Source: Halisarca cf. caerulea
Lineage: Eukaryota; Porifera; Demospongiae; Chondrillida; Halisarcidae
DNA: 32,500 nucleotides
Direction: 5' to 3'
Assembly (NCBI GenBank): GCA_963170055.1
Contig: CAUJGJ010000313.1
Location: 8,334,979-8,367,478 of the forward strand
In this document: in pieces, positions 18,466 to 28,570 of the stretch
How the letters are laid out: each line of letters starts with the position of its first letter
How positions within the stretch are numbered: position 1 is the stretch's first letter
Program-made: the position numbers and the translations under genes
Notes under the pieces: generated by a model
The model's input: only the letters and a program-made list of their open reading frames with translations
What the model was told of the DNA's origin: nothing
The model's database searches: none

Positions 18466-18714
18466 GTGAGTTGGTCAATGATAACATGAATTAGAGTTGT
18501 GGAAACAACTAATCTTTAGGATCCTGCTAGCAGCAGTACTCTATACTTTAATACTTATTTAGTTCTAGATATTTCAAAATTCTCCAGTTGTCCCTTAGCC
18601 CAGTAAGAGTGAACTTGAAGCAAATAAAAAACTTCGCCTCAATGGTAGACACACCACTGATAAGACTTAGCTCTATCTATTTCTAGTACAATAAGAGAAT
18701 TTCCCTTTCTGCAG

Positions 18715-18804
18715 GTAAATTCCCTTGTACTGGAGTTCCCATCAGTAGAAGTCGCCAGACATTGACTGAGAGGGGTATCGTTGCCAGCTCAAGACCAGAC
18801 AAAG
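18715..18804 (+). CDS. Exon-like block u3, unknown protein
   Basis: Acceptor TTTCCCTTTCTGCAG, donor ACAAAG|GTGAGA. One frame is open throughout: KFPCTGVPISRSRQTLTERG ... SSRPDK. That frame needs one base from the previous exon while u2 supplies two; in strict phase a stop (TAA) comes at once, which would make u3 the terminal exon of a truncated product. Confidence 0.33.
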
Positions 18805-19504
18805 GTGAGATATAATTATTCTGTGTTTATATATTGGGGATGCGTGACTATATATTCAGGATGCTTTTTGATTATCTAGCAAGCCATGTAGAATTTATGC
18901 GTATGTAAGTCTCAGACGTTTCTAAGATCTTCATTTTGTTCTAAGGGTTTTGCTATTTTGTTCATATTCACTTCGAATTCGACCAAAGCCTTTACGTACA
19001 AATATCTGTATACTTTCGCAATTAACTATACATTTACGAGTATTAGTCACCTGACGGCTATGGAAGTAGAAGAAGAGTTTTTGGACGACCAATTTTCTTT
19101 CCAAAACGCAGAGTTGTAAATGGCACTCTAGAGCTTTGAAAGTTTGTACGCTTGTTAACAAAGTGCAAGTCTAAATTTTCACCATGGTGGATTTTGATAT
19201 AGCTGCTACCTTTCGTCAGTACAGTGGCTAATGGTCGTTAAAAGGTTAACTTACAGCAATGGATTTTTTCAAGTACTTTCAACCATCCAAACCGACGCTA
19301 TCCCAGCCTGATGATGGTCCTCTCTGCTCAATGTACCTTTGTCTAGAATTGAGGCTGCAATCCACTAAATTCACAAAAAGTTTTCTTCCTTGAAATTTTT
19401 TGATGATTACCGAAGTTATCTTTGCCAAATTTCTCTTATTAGATGATTTGCAAAAGTTTTCTGCTGTAGAAGTCTCTTGCTTTACAATAAGTCACACTGT
19501 ACAT
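18805..19504. other. No gene seen
   Basis: AT-rich, intron-like sequence. No repeat shared with the rest of the window and no convincing exon. Confidence 0.4.
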
Positions 19505-19632
19505 TTTCATATTATGTATTTATATAATATTATTAATATTATTATATTGTAATAATATGTATATTGTAATATTACAATATTATATTGTAATATTATGTAT
19601 ATGTTTGAATGGACACAGTCCTGCACAAACAC

Positions 19633-19667
<35 letters not shown>

Positions 19668-19876
19668 CACACACATGGAACACACCGCACACACACACGG
19701 AACACACCACACACACACACACACGGCACACACACACACCACACACGCACACGCACACACACGGAACACACATGGCACGCACACACACCACACACGCACA
19801 CGCACACACATGGCACACACATGGCACACACACACACACACACACACACATGGCACACACATGGCACACACATGAT
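19505..19876. repeat. AT-rich stretch followed by compound (CA)n microsatellite
   Basis: 19505-19605 is a low-complexity AT run with TATTGTAATATTACAATA palindromes. 19628-19876 is CA-rich with regular GGAACACAC, GGCACACAC and GCACACGCAC interruptions, a partly minisatellite-like structure. Long poly-(CV)/(HT) ORFs on both strands are artefacts. Confidence 0.95.
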
Positions 19877-19980
19877 CTGCAGTATATATATATATGTCAC
19901 TATAGCCATTGTTGCAGTCCCTGAAGTGATGTATTCTAAAGTGCTCTTGACCCTATGGACGATGTGCATACTCTGTGACC

Positions 19981-20019
19981 GAGATGACCGACTGAGATGA
20001 CCGACTGAGATGACCGACT
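19981..20019 (+). repeat. 13-bp tandem repeat GAGATGACCGACT x3
   Basis: Three perfect tandem copies followed by a partial fourth copy (GAGGTGATTTC). Confidence 0.9.
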
Positions 20020-20862
20020 GAGGTGATTTCCTGAGGTGATGTTTGTTCCAATGATACACAATCACTGTGTGTGGAATGGATAATAAGGTGAGGGCATGTG
20101 CTTCCTCCCTTCGCTGACATAGGGTTATTGTCCTGCTTGTTCCTGTCGTTTGAATTATCATTTCTAGCTTGCGTGTGTAGAGTAAGTTTTAATTTCTGTA
20201 ACTGTTTTAGTAGTAGGTGGTTCGGATTATTAAGGTTGGCTGCACCGGCGCCGACAAAGGTAACTGAGGTGAAGAAGATCGTGAGCTGTTGCCTTAGTTA
20301 GGAAGCGCAATTTTTTTTCGCCGTGAAGGAGCAGAGGTTAAGTTCACTAAAGTTCTTGATTTCTGGTATTCAGTAAACCCCCTAGTGTACGCTAGAGGGG
20401 TTTTCTGCGAAATGCGCGTCGTCTGCTGCAGAACCAAGGTGAGTCCGCTAACCCGTTCTCTCCTGTGAAGCAGGTACACGATCTTCGGTTGTGGGTCCCT
20501 GGTGGCCGTTTACTTATATTTTGGCCTCGCAGGCCACTTTCTTAAGATGTGGGCCTCATGGCTGTTTGATTTTTATAACCCGTTGTTTACATACACCACA
20601 TACATTATATCCTCCTACTGTTGTGGGACACTAGGTCCAACCTGGGGTAGTATAGTAAAGGAGGATATAACCATCCTTTTTCGAGAAAAAAAATTGAAAT
20701 TTTTTACTGCTGTAGTTTTCAAAACTTTCAAAAAATTCGGCGAAATTCTGCCTCGTTGGATGTTAGGCACAAGTTCACAATCCACACACACTCTCCTACC
20801 CATGCTCATGCTGATAAAACCTAAGACAATGAGTCATACTGATGACGTCTAACGAGACAGAA
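20020..20862. other. No certain gene; one possible 35-nt intron
   Basis: Mixed sequence with a short hairpin CCCCCTAG/CTAGAGGGG near 20377-20400. At about 20438-20472, AACCAAG|GTGAGT, a CTAAC branch-like word and CTCCTGTGAAGCAG look like a very short intron. The flanking frames are too short to support an exon. Confidence 0.25.
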
Positions 20863-20994
20863 ACCTGCCCGGGGCAAAGAGAACAAAAGCTTCCTCACTT
20901 CTAGGTGGCGAATTAGGCATAAAACGTTCTTTTTGACAGAAGCAAATGTTTGTTCTCCCAATTCGGCTAAAACCGCGCTCTTTGCCCTGGCAGG
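20863..20994. mobile_element. Small inverted-repeat element, ~132 bp
   Basis: The left arm ACCTGCCCGGGGCAAAGAG (20863-20881) and the right arm CTCTTTGCCCTGGCAGGT are inverted repeats with two differences. The interior is non-coding. Could be a MITE or a chance foldback; no clear target duplication. Confidence 0.45.
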
Positions 20995-21486
20995 TATATG
21001 GCTTTGTCTTTGGCAGGTTTTTGCATCCTTGTCACAGCGGATTGAAGTTCCTGAACTTCCAAGTTTTGAGTGGCTCTGTGAAAACAGTCCTCCAGCTCAT
21101 TTTACATAGTGCATAAACTAAGCTATGTAGTCCTACATGACTCTGGGGGTAAAAATTATAACAAATTGTGGAAAAAAAATTATGGTATTTTGGTTCTTCA
21201 TGATAAGAGGGCTGATTTTGCAGAGCCTCTCGCATTTATTCTTTGTTGCTCACAATATATTCTTTGTTGCTCACATGTATTCTTTGTATGGAAGGTTATA
21301 TGAATCTACAGGTTGTTCTCGACTCGTTTTCTAGTAGCTTACTTTCCACACAAGGCATTGTTATGGGCAACTCTTGGAGTACAATGCATTGAAATGTTGT
21401 TACAACCAACTGGGGCTTACTTGGATGTGGGTTGGGTGGTTTTGTGTTTTTAATGACATCATTATGCTTGTTCTTTGTTTTTCCAA
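20995..21486. other. No gene seen
   Basis: AT-rich single-copy sequence with a short local repeat TTCTTTGTTGCTCACA at about 21240 and 21260. Nothing else supported. Confidence 0.4.
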
Positions 21487-22010
21487 GTTATGGTGGGGTA
21501 TGTGTGTAGGTGGGGCAACATGCATAGATGTGGGTATGTGTGGGTGTGAGTAGATGCAAACATATGTGTGTGTGTACGCATGAGTGTGGGTATGTGCATG
21601 TTTGGTTGGGCATGCACAAGTGGGTATGTGCATATGTGTGTGTGTGGGTGAGCATGGGTGGATGTGGACGGGTGGGTATGTGCATGTTTGGGTGGATGTG
21701 CACAGGTGGATATGTGCATGCGTGGGTGGATGTGCACGGGTGGGTATGTGCATGTGTGGGTGGGTGTGGACAGGTGGGTATGTGTATGTGTGGGTGGGTG
21801 TGGACAGGTGGGTATGTGCATGTGTGGGTGGATGTGCACGTGTGGGTGTGCATGTGTGGGTGGATGTGTACGTGTGAGTATGTGCATGTGTGGGTGTGGT
21901 TATGCTCATGCATGGGTGGATCTGATATGCACGAGGATGGGTGTGGGTATGCATGCATGGGTGTGAGTAAACATGCACTTGGGTGTGTGTGAGTGTGTAG
22001 GCGAAAGGGG
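21487..22010 (+). repeat. G/T-rich minisatellite, ~34-bp period
   Basis: Variants of GTGGGTGGATGTGCAC followed by GGGTGGGTATGTGCATGT repeat with a period near 34 bp, clearest at 21655-21850. Open frames in several registers (W/V/C/G-rich on +, H/T/P-rich on -) are by-products of the repeat. Confidence 0.9.
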
Positions 22011-22018
22011 GGTGCTTG

Positions 22019-22150
22019 ATGGGACGTGGCCGCTGCAGCCGGGCCCCTGCTCCCGCCCCGGCGCTGCTACTCTTGTTGTTCCTCTTCCTGCTCAATCCTG
22101 TGAGCGCTTTCAGTTGTGGAGTGTGCAACGCATTTGCCGTATCACCTGCA
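22019..22150 (+). CDS. Possible first exon with signal peptide, inside the G/T-rich repeat region
   Basis: Starts with ATG at 22019 and encodes a basic, AP-rich start (MGRGRCSRAPAPAPA), then LLLLLFLFLL, then NPVSA, a typical signal-peptide hydrophobic core and cleavage site, followed by FSCGVCNAF. This stretch (22016-22145) is GC-rich and non-repetitive, unlike the flanks. The frame runs on into the minisatellite to 22615, but a real exon would end earlier; candidate donors are CAGCA|GTACATG at about 22153 and CAT|GTACGT at about 22186. No partner exon is identified, so this may be chance. Confidence 0.3.
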
Positions 22151-22194
22151 GCAGTACATGCACGTGCATGTGTGTTTGTACGCATGTACGTAGG

Positions 22195-22558
22195 TGTGTT
22201 TGTGTGTGTGGGTGGGGGTGGGTACATGTGTATGTTGATTTATGTGTGCGTGTGTGTGGGTACACACGTGTGTGGGTGTGGGTACACACGTGTGTGGGTG
22301 TGGGTACGCACATGTGTGGGTGTGGGTATGTATAAGCAGGTGTGGGTTGTTGGTATGCACATGGGTGGCGGGTGTGGGTGCATGTGTGGTTGTAAGTGTA
22401 TCCACTGTGAGTTCGTGCGTTGGTGTTGGGCGGGTGGGTGTGGGTATACATGGGTGTGTGGATACGTGCATGCATGGGTGGGTGTGGGTAAACATGGGTG
22501 TGTGGATATGTGCATGCATGGGTGGGTGTGGGTAAGCATGGGTGGGTGTGGGTGGGCA
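22195..22558 (+). repeat. G/T-rich minisatellite, ~22-bp period, with G-quadruplex motif
   Basis: GGTACACACGTGTGTGGGTGTG repeats at 22 bp around 22258-22330. From 22428 to 22444 GGGCGGGTGGGTGTGGG fits a G-quadruplex consensus with loops of 1, 1 and 3; more GGG runs follow to 22560. Confidence 0.85.
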
Positions 22559-22559
22559 G

Positions 22560-24915
22560 GTGGAGAGGTCATATTTCAGGTTGTAGCCTATGAATTTCAA
22601 ACAGTGAGAAAATAGATTTTTGATATGCATCATTTTAGTTATCAACAGTTTTTGATACACATTTTCTGTTTATGCAAGTGTATTCTAGTGTGTACGCACG
22701 TGGGTGTGGGTAAGTGCGTGGGTGGTTGTGGGTATGTCCGTGCACATGTGGGTGGGTGTGAGTACGTACGTGTGTGTGGGGTGTGAGTGCTGCATTGATG
22801 GTAGCATCATTGCTGTTTGTGAATATAAGATCGAGACAGTTCCCGTGAATGTGTGTTGGAGTTGGGACTAGGGAGAAAAAAAGACAAAGAAAAGTGCTGA
22901 TAGCGAACTTGAACCCCAAATCAAAACACTTGTACCTCAAACTTTCTCCACTCCACCAACAGTGGAGCATGGGTGGGTGTACGCATGTGGGTGTGAGTAC
23001 ATGCATGTGTGGGTATGCACATGTATGGGTGGTGGTGGGTGGTGGGGCTTATAGTTTGGGTTGTGTTTGATCCCATGAAAGTGAGGAAACAGATTTCTAT
23101 ACATGTAATGATAAGAGTACAATATTTGATATGCGAACATCAGTTACAATTGTGATTGATTGTTTTAGATGCAAGTTACGCACTCATGCAAGTGTATTCT
23201 GGTGCATTGGATTTTAGAAAACACAATTACATGATGCGTACATGTGGAGACATGCTATTTATAGGAGTTCACTATGCACTTGGTATCCTCTGTGAGTTTG
23301 TGTGTGGGTGTGGGAGGGTGGGTGGTGGGTATACATGGGTGTGTGGGTATGTGCATGCATGGGTGTGGGTGGGTGAGCAGAGAGGTCACATGTTTCAGGT
23401 TGTAGCCTGTGAATTTCAAACAGTGAGAAAATAGATTTTTGATATGCAATGTTTTCAATTATCAAGAGTTTTAGATACACATTTTCATTTACGCAAGTGT
23501 AATCGTGTGTGTGTACGCATGGGTGTGGGTACGTGCATAGGTGGTTGTGGGTATGCACGTGTGTGTGTGTGTGGGTACTGCATTGATGGTAGCATCATTG
23601 CTGTTTGTGAATGTAAGATCAAGACAGTTCTCACAAATGTGTTGAAGCTGAGACTAATTGAACAAAGGTGTTGGTGGGTGGTGGGGCTTGTAATTTGGGT
23701 TGTGTTTGAACTCATGAAAGTGAGGAAATATATTTCTATGCATGTAATGATAAGAGTACAATATTTGATATGCAAACATCATTTTCAATTGTGATTGATA
23801 GATTGATAGTTTTAGACGCAAGTTATCCACTCATGCAAGTGTTTTCTGGTACACTGGATTTCAGAAAACACAATTACATGATTACAACTGTGTACAGGAG
23901 TTCAATGTGCACTTCCCCGGGTGTGTACGCATGTGGGTGTGTGTAAGCATGCGGGTGTGTGTACGCATGTGGGTGTGGGCATGTGCATGGGTGGGTGGGT
24001 GTACGCCTGTGGGTGTGAGTACATGTGTGTATGGGTACGCACACGTGTGGGTGGTGGTGGGTGGTGGGGCTTATAATTTGGGTTGGAATTGAGCCCAGGA
24101 AAGTGACGAAATGGATTCTATGCATGTAATGATAAGAGTACAATGTTTGATGTACAAGCATCATTTTCAATTGTGATTGATAGTTTTAGACACAAGTTAT
24201 CCAGTCATGCAAGTGTATTCAGGCAAACTGGATTTCAGAAACACAATTGCATGATTACAACTACCTACATGTAGGGAAATGATATTTATAGGAGTTCAAT
24301 ATCCACTTGCTATCCACTGTGAGTTTGGGTGTGGGAGGTTACGTGGGTGGGTATGGGTGCGTGGATACACATGCGTGCATGGGGGTGGGTGGGCGGGCGG
24401 AGAGGTTGCATATTTCAGGTTGTAGCCTGTGAATTTCAAACAGTAAGGAAATGCATATTTGTAGCATTTATATAATATTATTATTACTTTTGATATGTAG
24501 CATTTTCAATTGTGATAAACAGTTTTAGATACGTGTTTTCCACTTAAACAAGTGTATTCATGTGTGTAAGTATATGTGTATGTGTATGTGTACGTGCGTG
24601 GATGGATGTGGGTACGTGCGTGGATGGGTGTGGGTGGGTGCGAGTACATGTGTGTGTGGGTGTTGGTGGGTGGGAGGGGCTTATAGTTTGGGTTGTGTTT
24701 GAGCCCATGAAAGTGAGGAAATAGATTCTACGCATGTAAAAATAGGAGTACAATGTTTGATATGCGAGCATTGTTTCCAATTGTGATTGATAGTTTCAGA
24801 TGCAAGTTATCCACTCATGCAAGTGTATTCTGGTGCACTGGATTTCAGAAAACACGATTACATGATTACAACTGCGTACATGTAGGTACTGCTATTTATA
24901 GGAGTTTCACTATTA
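22560..24915 (+). repeat. Higher-order tandem repeat of two related half-units
   Basis: Half-unit A (GGTTGTAGCCTRTGAATTTC ...) is at 22579, 23398 and 24417. Half-unit B (GGGCTTATAGTTTGGGTTG ...) is at 23044, 23684, 24066 and 24675. A and B share GTGAGGAAATAGATT-, GATATGC- and TGCAAGTGTATTC-like blocks, so they are diverged copies of one ancestral ~300-400 bp unit separated by G/T-rich linkers. A further shared block, GCATTGATGGTAGCATCATT, is at 22792 and 23580. The order is A-B-A-B-B-A-B. No convincing gene. Confidence 0.85.
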
Positions 24916-25892
24916 TCTACTTGTTGTAATGCTTGTATCTTCACTAGATGCTATATATATGGATATCTGCTCTTCACAGCATGGGCTGATCACTTGTTTC
25001 ACCTGCATGTAATTTGGACAATCCAGTTGTAATGTGGATCAGAGCACAACGTTATCAGTAAATACTGAATGACAGATAGCACTTTATACATGGACAGATT
25101 TGCATGTCTAATATTATGCATGTGTATACACAGGGACATTATAGCGCTTTTTGGAAGTTGGGGATTACAGGTGACAAAGTTATGGAATTTGTGGAATTTG
25201 TCACATTTTACCTATACGTCATTACCAAAAGAAGGTAAACGTTGTAATACGTCATCAGTAGCAGGCGCTTACAGTGGTTTAGCGATAGTATAATCTTTCG
25301 AATCCTATCGACTTTGAAAATGCAAAAAGCCGTTTTGTGCCTTAATAAGTTTTGTTTAGGTATTTATAAAAGCACATCAATGTTTAGTCGCAATGTTCAA
25401 GCTACACTAGTACCATCAAAAAGGGCCAGGTACCGCCGATATCGACCTTCCCACCTCGAATGATCGTTGCAGAATGCCGAATCAATGTAAGAAAGTGCTG
25501 TGACAGGTAACTGCGCTATACTATCCAGGATATCCTAGATCACGAATGAAACACTAGCTAAAATCGGCAAAATGTTAGCAGGCTCAGTCTACTTTCTGAC
25601 TTTGTACTAATCCATTGATTTCGCACGCAAGCTAGTGCCATTGTCTCTGCGTCTTAGTCGTCAAGTATGCCACTTTCGCTGCAGATATGACTATCAATGA
25701 CAAGAATATATGCATAAGAACTCACCAATACTTGTTGGAGCCATTTAATGAAAAATAGAACTTTCCGCACAACAAATTGTCGACCAGGTCCATTGTTCAC
25801 GTAGTCGATAACATTGCAGGGCGCTTATTTCCAATGTACCATACGAATTTAAATGTCCAATACTGATGACGCGCACCTTACGTTATCCTAAA
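24916..25892. other. No gene seen
   Basis: Single-copy AT-rich sequence. Short ORFs lack splice-like borders or protein-like composition. May be promoter-side sequence of the small ORF at 25893. Confidence 0.35.
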
Positions 25893-26012
25893 ATGGCGGA
25901 TTGGAACCGTCCTGCAAATATATCGTGTTTTGAGGACGTGTACCCAGGACTTTTTCTGAACAACAAAAGAATCCAACGATTTAAAATACTTTTTTATACT
26001 TGTTTTCGCTGA
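25893..26012 (+). CDS. Short ORF or possible first coding exon (39 aa)
   Basis: ATG in an AAAATGGCGGA context, which also matches the YY1-type initiator word AAAATGGCGG often seen at animal start sites. The frame begins MADWNRPANISCFEDVYPGL and is open for 39 codons to TGA. The later part becomes AT-rich and merges with an inverted repeat, so the real exon, if any, may end earlier. No downstream exon is identified. Confidence 0.28.
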   Translation: MADWNRPANISCFEDVYPGLFLNNKRIQRFKILFYTCFR

Positions 26013-26142
26013 GCGGGGATTATATAAGCAGGTTAGCCGAAGATATTCTCATTTTAATTGTCATTTTTAGCCATTTTTACCCGCTAAAAGTACATTTTTC
26101 GTTATAACTATTTCAGTTGAAGTTATATGTTCTCCGCTCAGC
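26008..26142. mobile_element. Small inverted-repeat element, ~135 bp
   Basis: GCTGAGCGGGGATTATATAA (26008-26027) and its near-inverse ending TTATATGTTCTCCGCTCAGC (26123-26142) form 20-22 bp arms with few mismatches around an AT-rich interior. Foldback or MITE. Confidence 0.45.
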
Positions 26143-27014
26143 ATCCATATCTTAAATGAACTTTACTCTTTCATCTCATGCCAGTTTCATCTCTTTGGGA
26201 GGCCGTCTACACGTCCCCAAATCGACGTTTAGAGAAAAAGTGTACCTTTTTTAAAATCATTTTTATACTTCTGCGTATGACACATGGGCCTGTTTTGTAG
26301 TTTATTGTTTCGATAAATAACATTAAAACACTAAACAGTTGTAAAAATCGACGTACATTGTTGTTTGAGCTGTAAAATTCAATGTATATATTACCATTTC
26401 GAGCGGTGGCCATTTTCTTCCCCACTCGAAAAGCGCTATAATGAGCCTGTGTAATGATGCATGTTCTTTTCTACACTAACACACATACGTGACCACATAT
26501 ACATGTGCACACATACATGACATTTTTACACATATACGCATGGAAAATACCATGTGTGCAATGATTTTCACATGGCTTGGTATTTGTGGCTTTTATGGAT
26601 TGGAAGTCACCCTTTGTAAGTTCACACTATCAAAATTTTAGATTTGGCTCTTTGCCAATGGCAAAACATGGCCTTCCATGAATCTGAAAGTGTGATAATC
26701 GTTGCAATCCTAGATCTCTGAAAGTTTCACCTCAATAGAAAAAGAGTGCATAGGGTATGAAATAATGGGCAAACTAGATAAATTTAGGAAGTTATCTAGT
26801 CAGGACATGTTGCCTTGTCCCAAGATATCTAAAGTATTTGTGCTATATTTCCTATGTCTGATATATAATATAATTGACATTAACTTTATTGTAATTGAAT
26901 TCTAACCTTCTTCTATTTCAACAAGGATAAATTTCACCGGCTTGAAGCCAATAGGCCCAAAAATGTTTTTTTTGGATTGAAGACAGGAGTTTTGAGTTTC
27001 TCTTGTGACAGAAT
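26143..27014. other. No gene seen
   Basis: AT-rich single-copy sequence, with a short CA/TA-rich stretch at 26478-26545 (CACATACATG-like words). Possible intron or 3' region of the minus-strand exon that follows. Confidence 0.35.
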
Positions 27015-27191
27015 TTAAACTTCAGCAATGTCTTTTGTCTGCTTTCCTTGTTCCTGTGGTGGAGCGAATGGTTGTGAATCAGAGTCCTCTGCTTGTTTTT
27101 CAGATACCTTTAATCTCTTGTATGCAGAGTACAAGTCGTAATCCCATGTAAAAGTTAACATATAAGAAGCTGATCTCATTTCCTCATCAAA
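27015..27191 (-). CDS. Probable last exon of an unknown gene
   Basis: On the minus strand, acceptor CTCTTTTCTCTAAAG is followed at 27191 by an open frame of 58 codons ending in TAA/TGA-side stop at 27015. It reads FDEEMRSASYMLTFTWDYDL ... YKRLKVSEKQAEDSDSQ and ends PQEQGKQTKDIAEV, a hydrophilic C-terminal tail. Composition is protein-like. No family recognised. The acceptor region is partly duplicated just upstream (27221-27290). Confidence 0.4.
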   Translation of the reverse strand, partial: FDEEMRSASYMLTFTWDYDLYSAYKRLKVSEKQAEDSDSQPFAPPQEQGKQTKDIAEV

Positions 27192-27290
27192 CTTTAGAGA
27201 AAAGAGAGGCATTATCCCACATAAGTTAACACATATAAATCTGATCTCGTTTCCTCTTAAATTTAAGAGAAAAGTGAGGCTTTATCCCAT
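27147..27290. repeat. Tandem duplication of ~72 bp
   Basis: 27141-27213 (ATCCCATGTAAAAGTTAACA ... GAGAGGCATT) and 27213-27287 (ATCCCACATAAGTTAACACA ... GTGAGGCTTT) are diverged tandem copies, followed by a third ATCCCA. The duplication covers the acceptor and the first codons of the minus-strand exon. Confidence 0.75.
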
Positions 27291-27570
27291 TTTGTTGTTT
27301 TGAATGTCCGTAAATGAGAGGTAAATTTTCGTAATTATACACTTTTTGCATCTGTTTTAGATCTTTACCAATACCGTTGAATGCTAACCTGTGCATTGCT
27401 TGAAAATGTAGTGATGGTATGCGATATGCAGAATCATGTAAAGTTTTATAATGATTTGGTTTTCTAGAAAGATGGTTCTTGACGAAAACGAAGAGTTACA
27501 AGTGCTTTTATATTGTACTGGCTCCAACTGTACTTGTTTTGTACTCTCAATAGAGTGATCCTTCAAAAAG

Positions 27571-27749
27571 ATGTCGAAAATCATAAAGAAATGTTATCTT
27601 TTGTCGGAATTCGCACTGAAGATTCTTTGCTCACTTTCTACAGTCTTCAGTGCTAGTTCTTTGGCTGCTACTGAGCAAACTGCACAATACTGGCCTGTTC
27701 TTTATCCTACGGTGGATAGCGCTACATTTGGAAAGTTTATGAATGCAAA
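27571..27749 (+). CDS. Possible first coding exon, unknown protein
   Basis: ATG at 27571 (AAAAAGATGTCG). The frame MSKIIKKCYLLSEFALKILC ... EQTAQYWPVLYPTVDSATFG is open for 59 codons and meets a strong donor GCAAA|GTAAGC at 27749; read through the donor it stops at once with TAA. The start has a basic-then-hydrophobic segment that could be a weak membrane or targeting signal. No partner exon is identified; a polyadenylation-type AATAAA lies at 27859. Confidence 0.3.
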
Positions 27750-27858
27750 GTAAGCTTATACGAACCATGTCTTTTCACCCATCGTCGGGAACTTTTATAC
27801 ACTTACGCCTTTTACAAGTCAGTGTGTGAAATTTCTCTTATGTATTCAACTGTGCTTC

Positions 27859-27864
27859 AATAAA
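27859..27864 (+). terminator. Possible polyadenylation signal AATAAA
   Basis: CTTCAATAAAGCTT, about 105 bp after the stop at 27751-27753 of the ORF at 27571, could end a short transcript. A lone hexamer in AT-rich DNA is weak support. Confidence 0.25.
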
Positions 27865-27944
27865 GCTTAACTAGCTGTAAAATCATTAGTTGTGACAAAA
27901 GTGATCTACTTTAATTCGCTCCAAAAATGATAGAAAAAGAAGGA

Positions 27945-28049
27945 GCCACTATAGTGGCCCGTCCACAATAACGGTTACACAATGTCACCACTTACCCCAC
28001 AATGCTGATTGGTCACACGTGAACCACTATAGTGGCCCGTCCACAATAA
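27945..28049. repeat. Two direct copies of a 27-bp motif containing palindrome CCACTATAGTGG
   Basis: The palindrome is at 27946-27957 and 28024-28035, each followed by CCCGTCCACAATAA. The copies are 78 bp apart and nearly identical; the sequence between is not repeated. Confidence 0.8.
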
Positions 28050-28224
28050 AGGGTTAAAAATAGGCAAGATATCATACAAACTTAACCCCCAGTTTATGCT
28101 TTCTGCAATGAGTAATATTGACATGACCCTACAATTCTACATTACAAACATATTGACGTGATGTTGGTGTTCTCTTTAAGACAATCTACAAGTCGAACGT
28201 CCCACTACACGCAATTTCTTCGGC

Positions 28225-28570
28225 TACTGTCGAAAAGACAAAAAAGCAAAATCACGGTGGTAAAAATTTCAGCTTCTGAACACGCCATTAGGTTCAAACG
28301 ACTCCTTAGATACACAAGTGCCCTGAAAGATTCCTGGAGCCCAGTAGCTCAAAGCACAGCTGTTATGTCCAGGGGTTTCCGTCGTTATCTGAGGTCTCCA
28401 ACAACAAAACACAGGACATAACTCAAACGGTAGAAGGTACAAAGCTCCAGGAATCTATCCCCGCGGTTTTAACTATTGGGAACCCGATGACACTATTGCC
28501 GTTGCTTCGAGTCGAGATTTTTACCACCGCGATTTTGAAAGAAAATTTCCACTCGAGCATCTCTCTTCTT
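28225..28570. repeat. Large imperfect palindrome (~350 bp)
   Basis: Several left-arm words recur inverted in the right arm in mirrored order: CAAAATCACGGTGGTAAAAAT (28240s) with the inverse at about 28516-28537, GATTCCTGGAGC (28329) with the inverse at about 28445, and TTATGTCC (28363) with the inverse at about 28413. The centre is near 28390. Arms have diverged. Likely an old foldback element or MITE. The ORF 28158-28421 falls in it and is not taken as a gene. Confidence 0.65.

Noticed and set aside
19507..20161. Long Cys/Val-rich and His/Thr-rich ORFs on both strands
   Set aside because: Products of the CA/GT microsatellite.
20376..20400. Hairpin CCCCCTAG/CTAGAGGGG as a small RNA or terminator
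   Set aside because: No Sm site, pol III box or other RNA-gene feature recognised around it.
21400..22660. ORFs of 100-275 aa (HTH-P rich on minus, VWVG rich on plus) suggesting structural or antifreeze-like proteins
   Set aside because: They arise in many registers from G/T-rich minisatellites and lack starts, domains or splice borders. Only the short GC-rich start at 22019 is kept as a weak candidate.
28158..28421. 87-aa basic ORF
   Set aside because: Lies in one arm of the large palindrome, with no splice borders and no recognisable domain.
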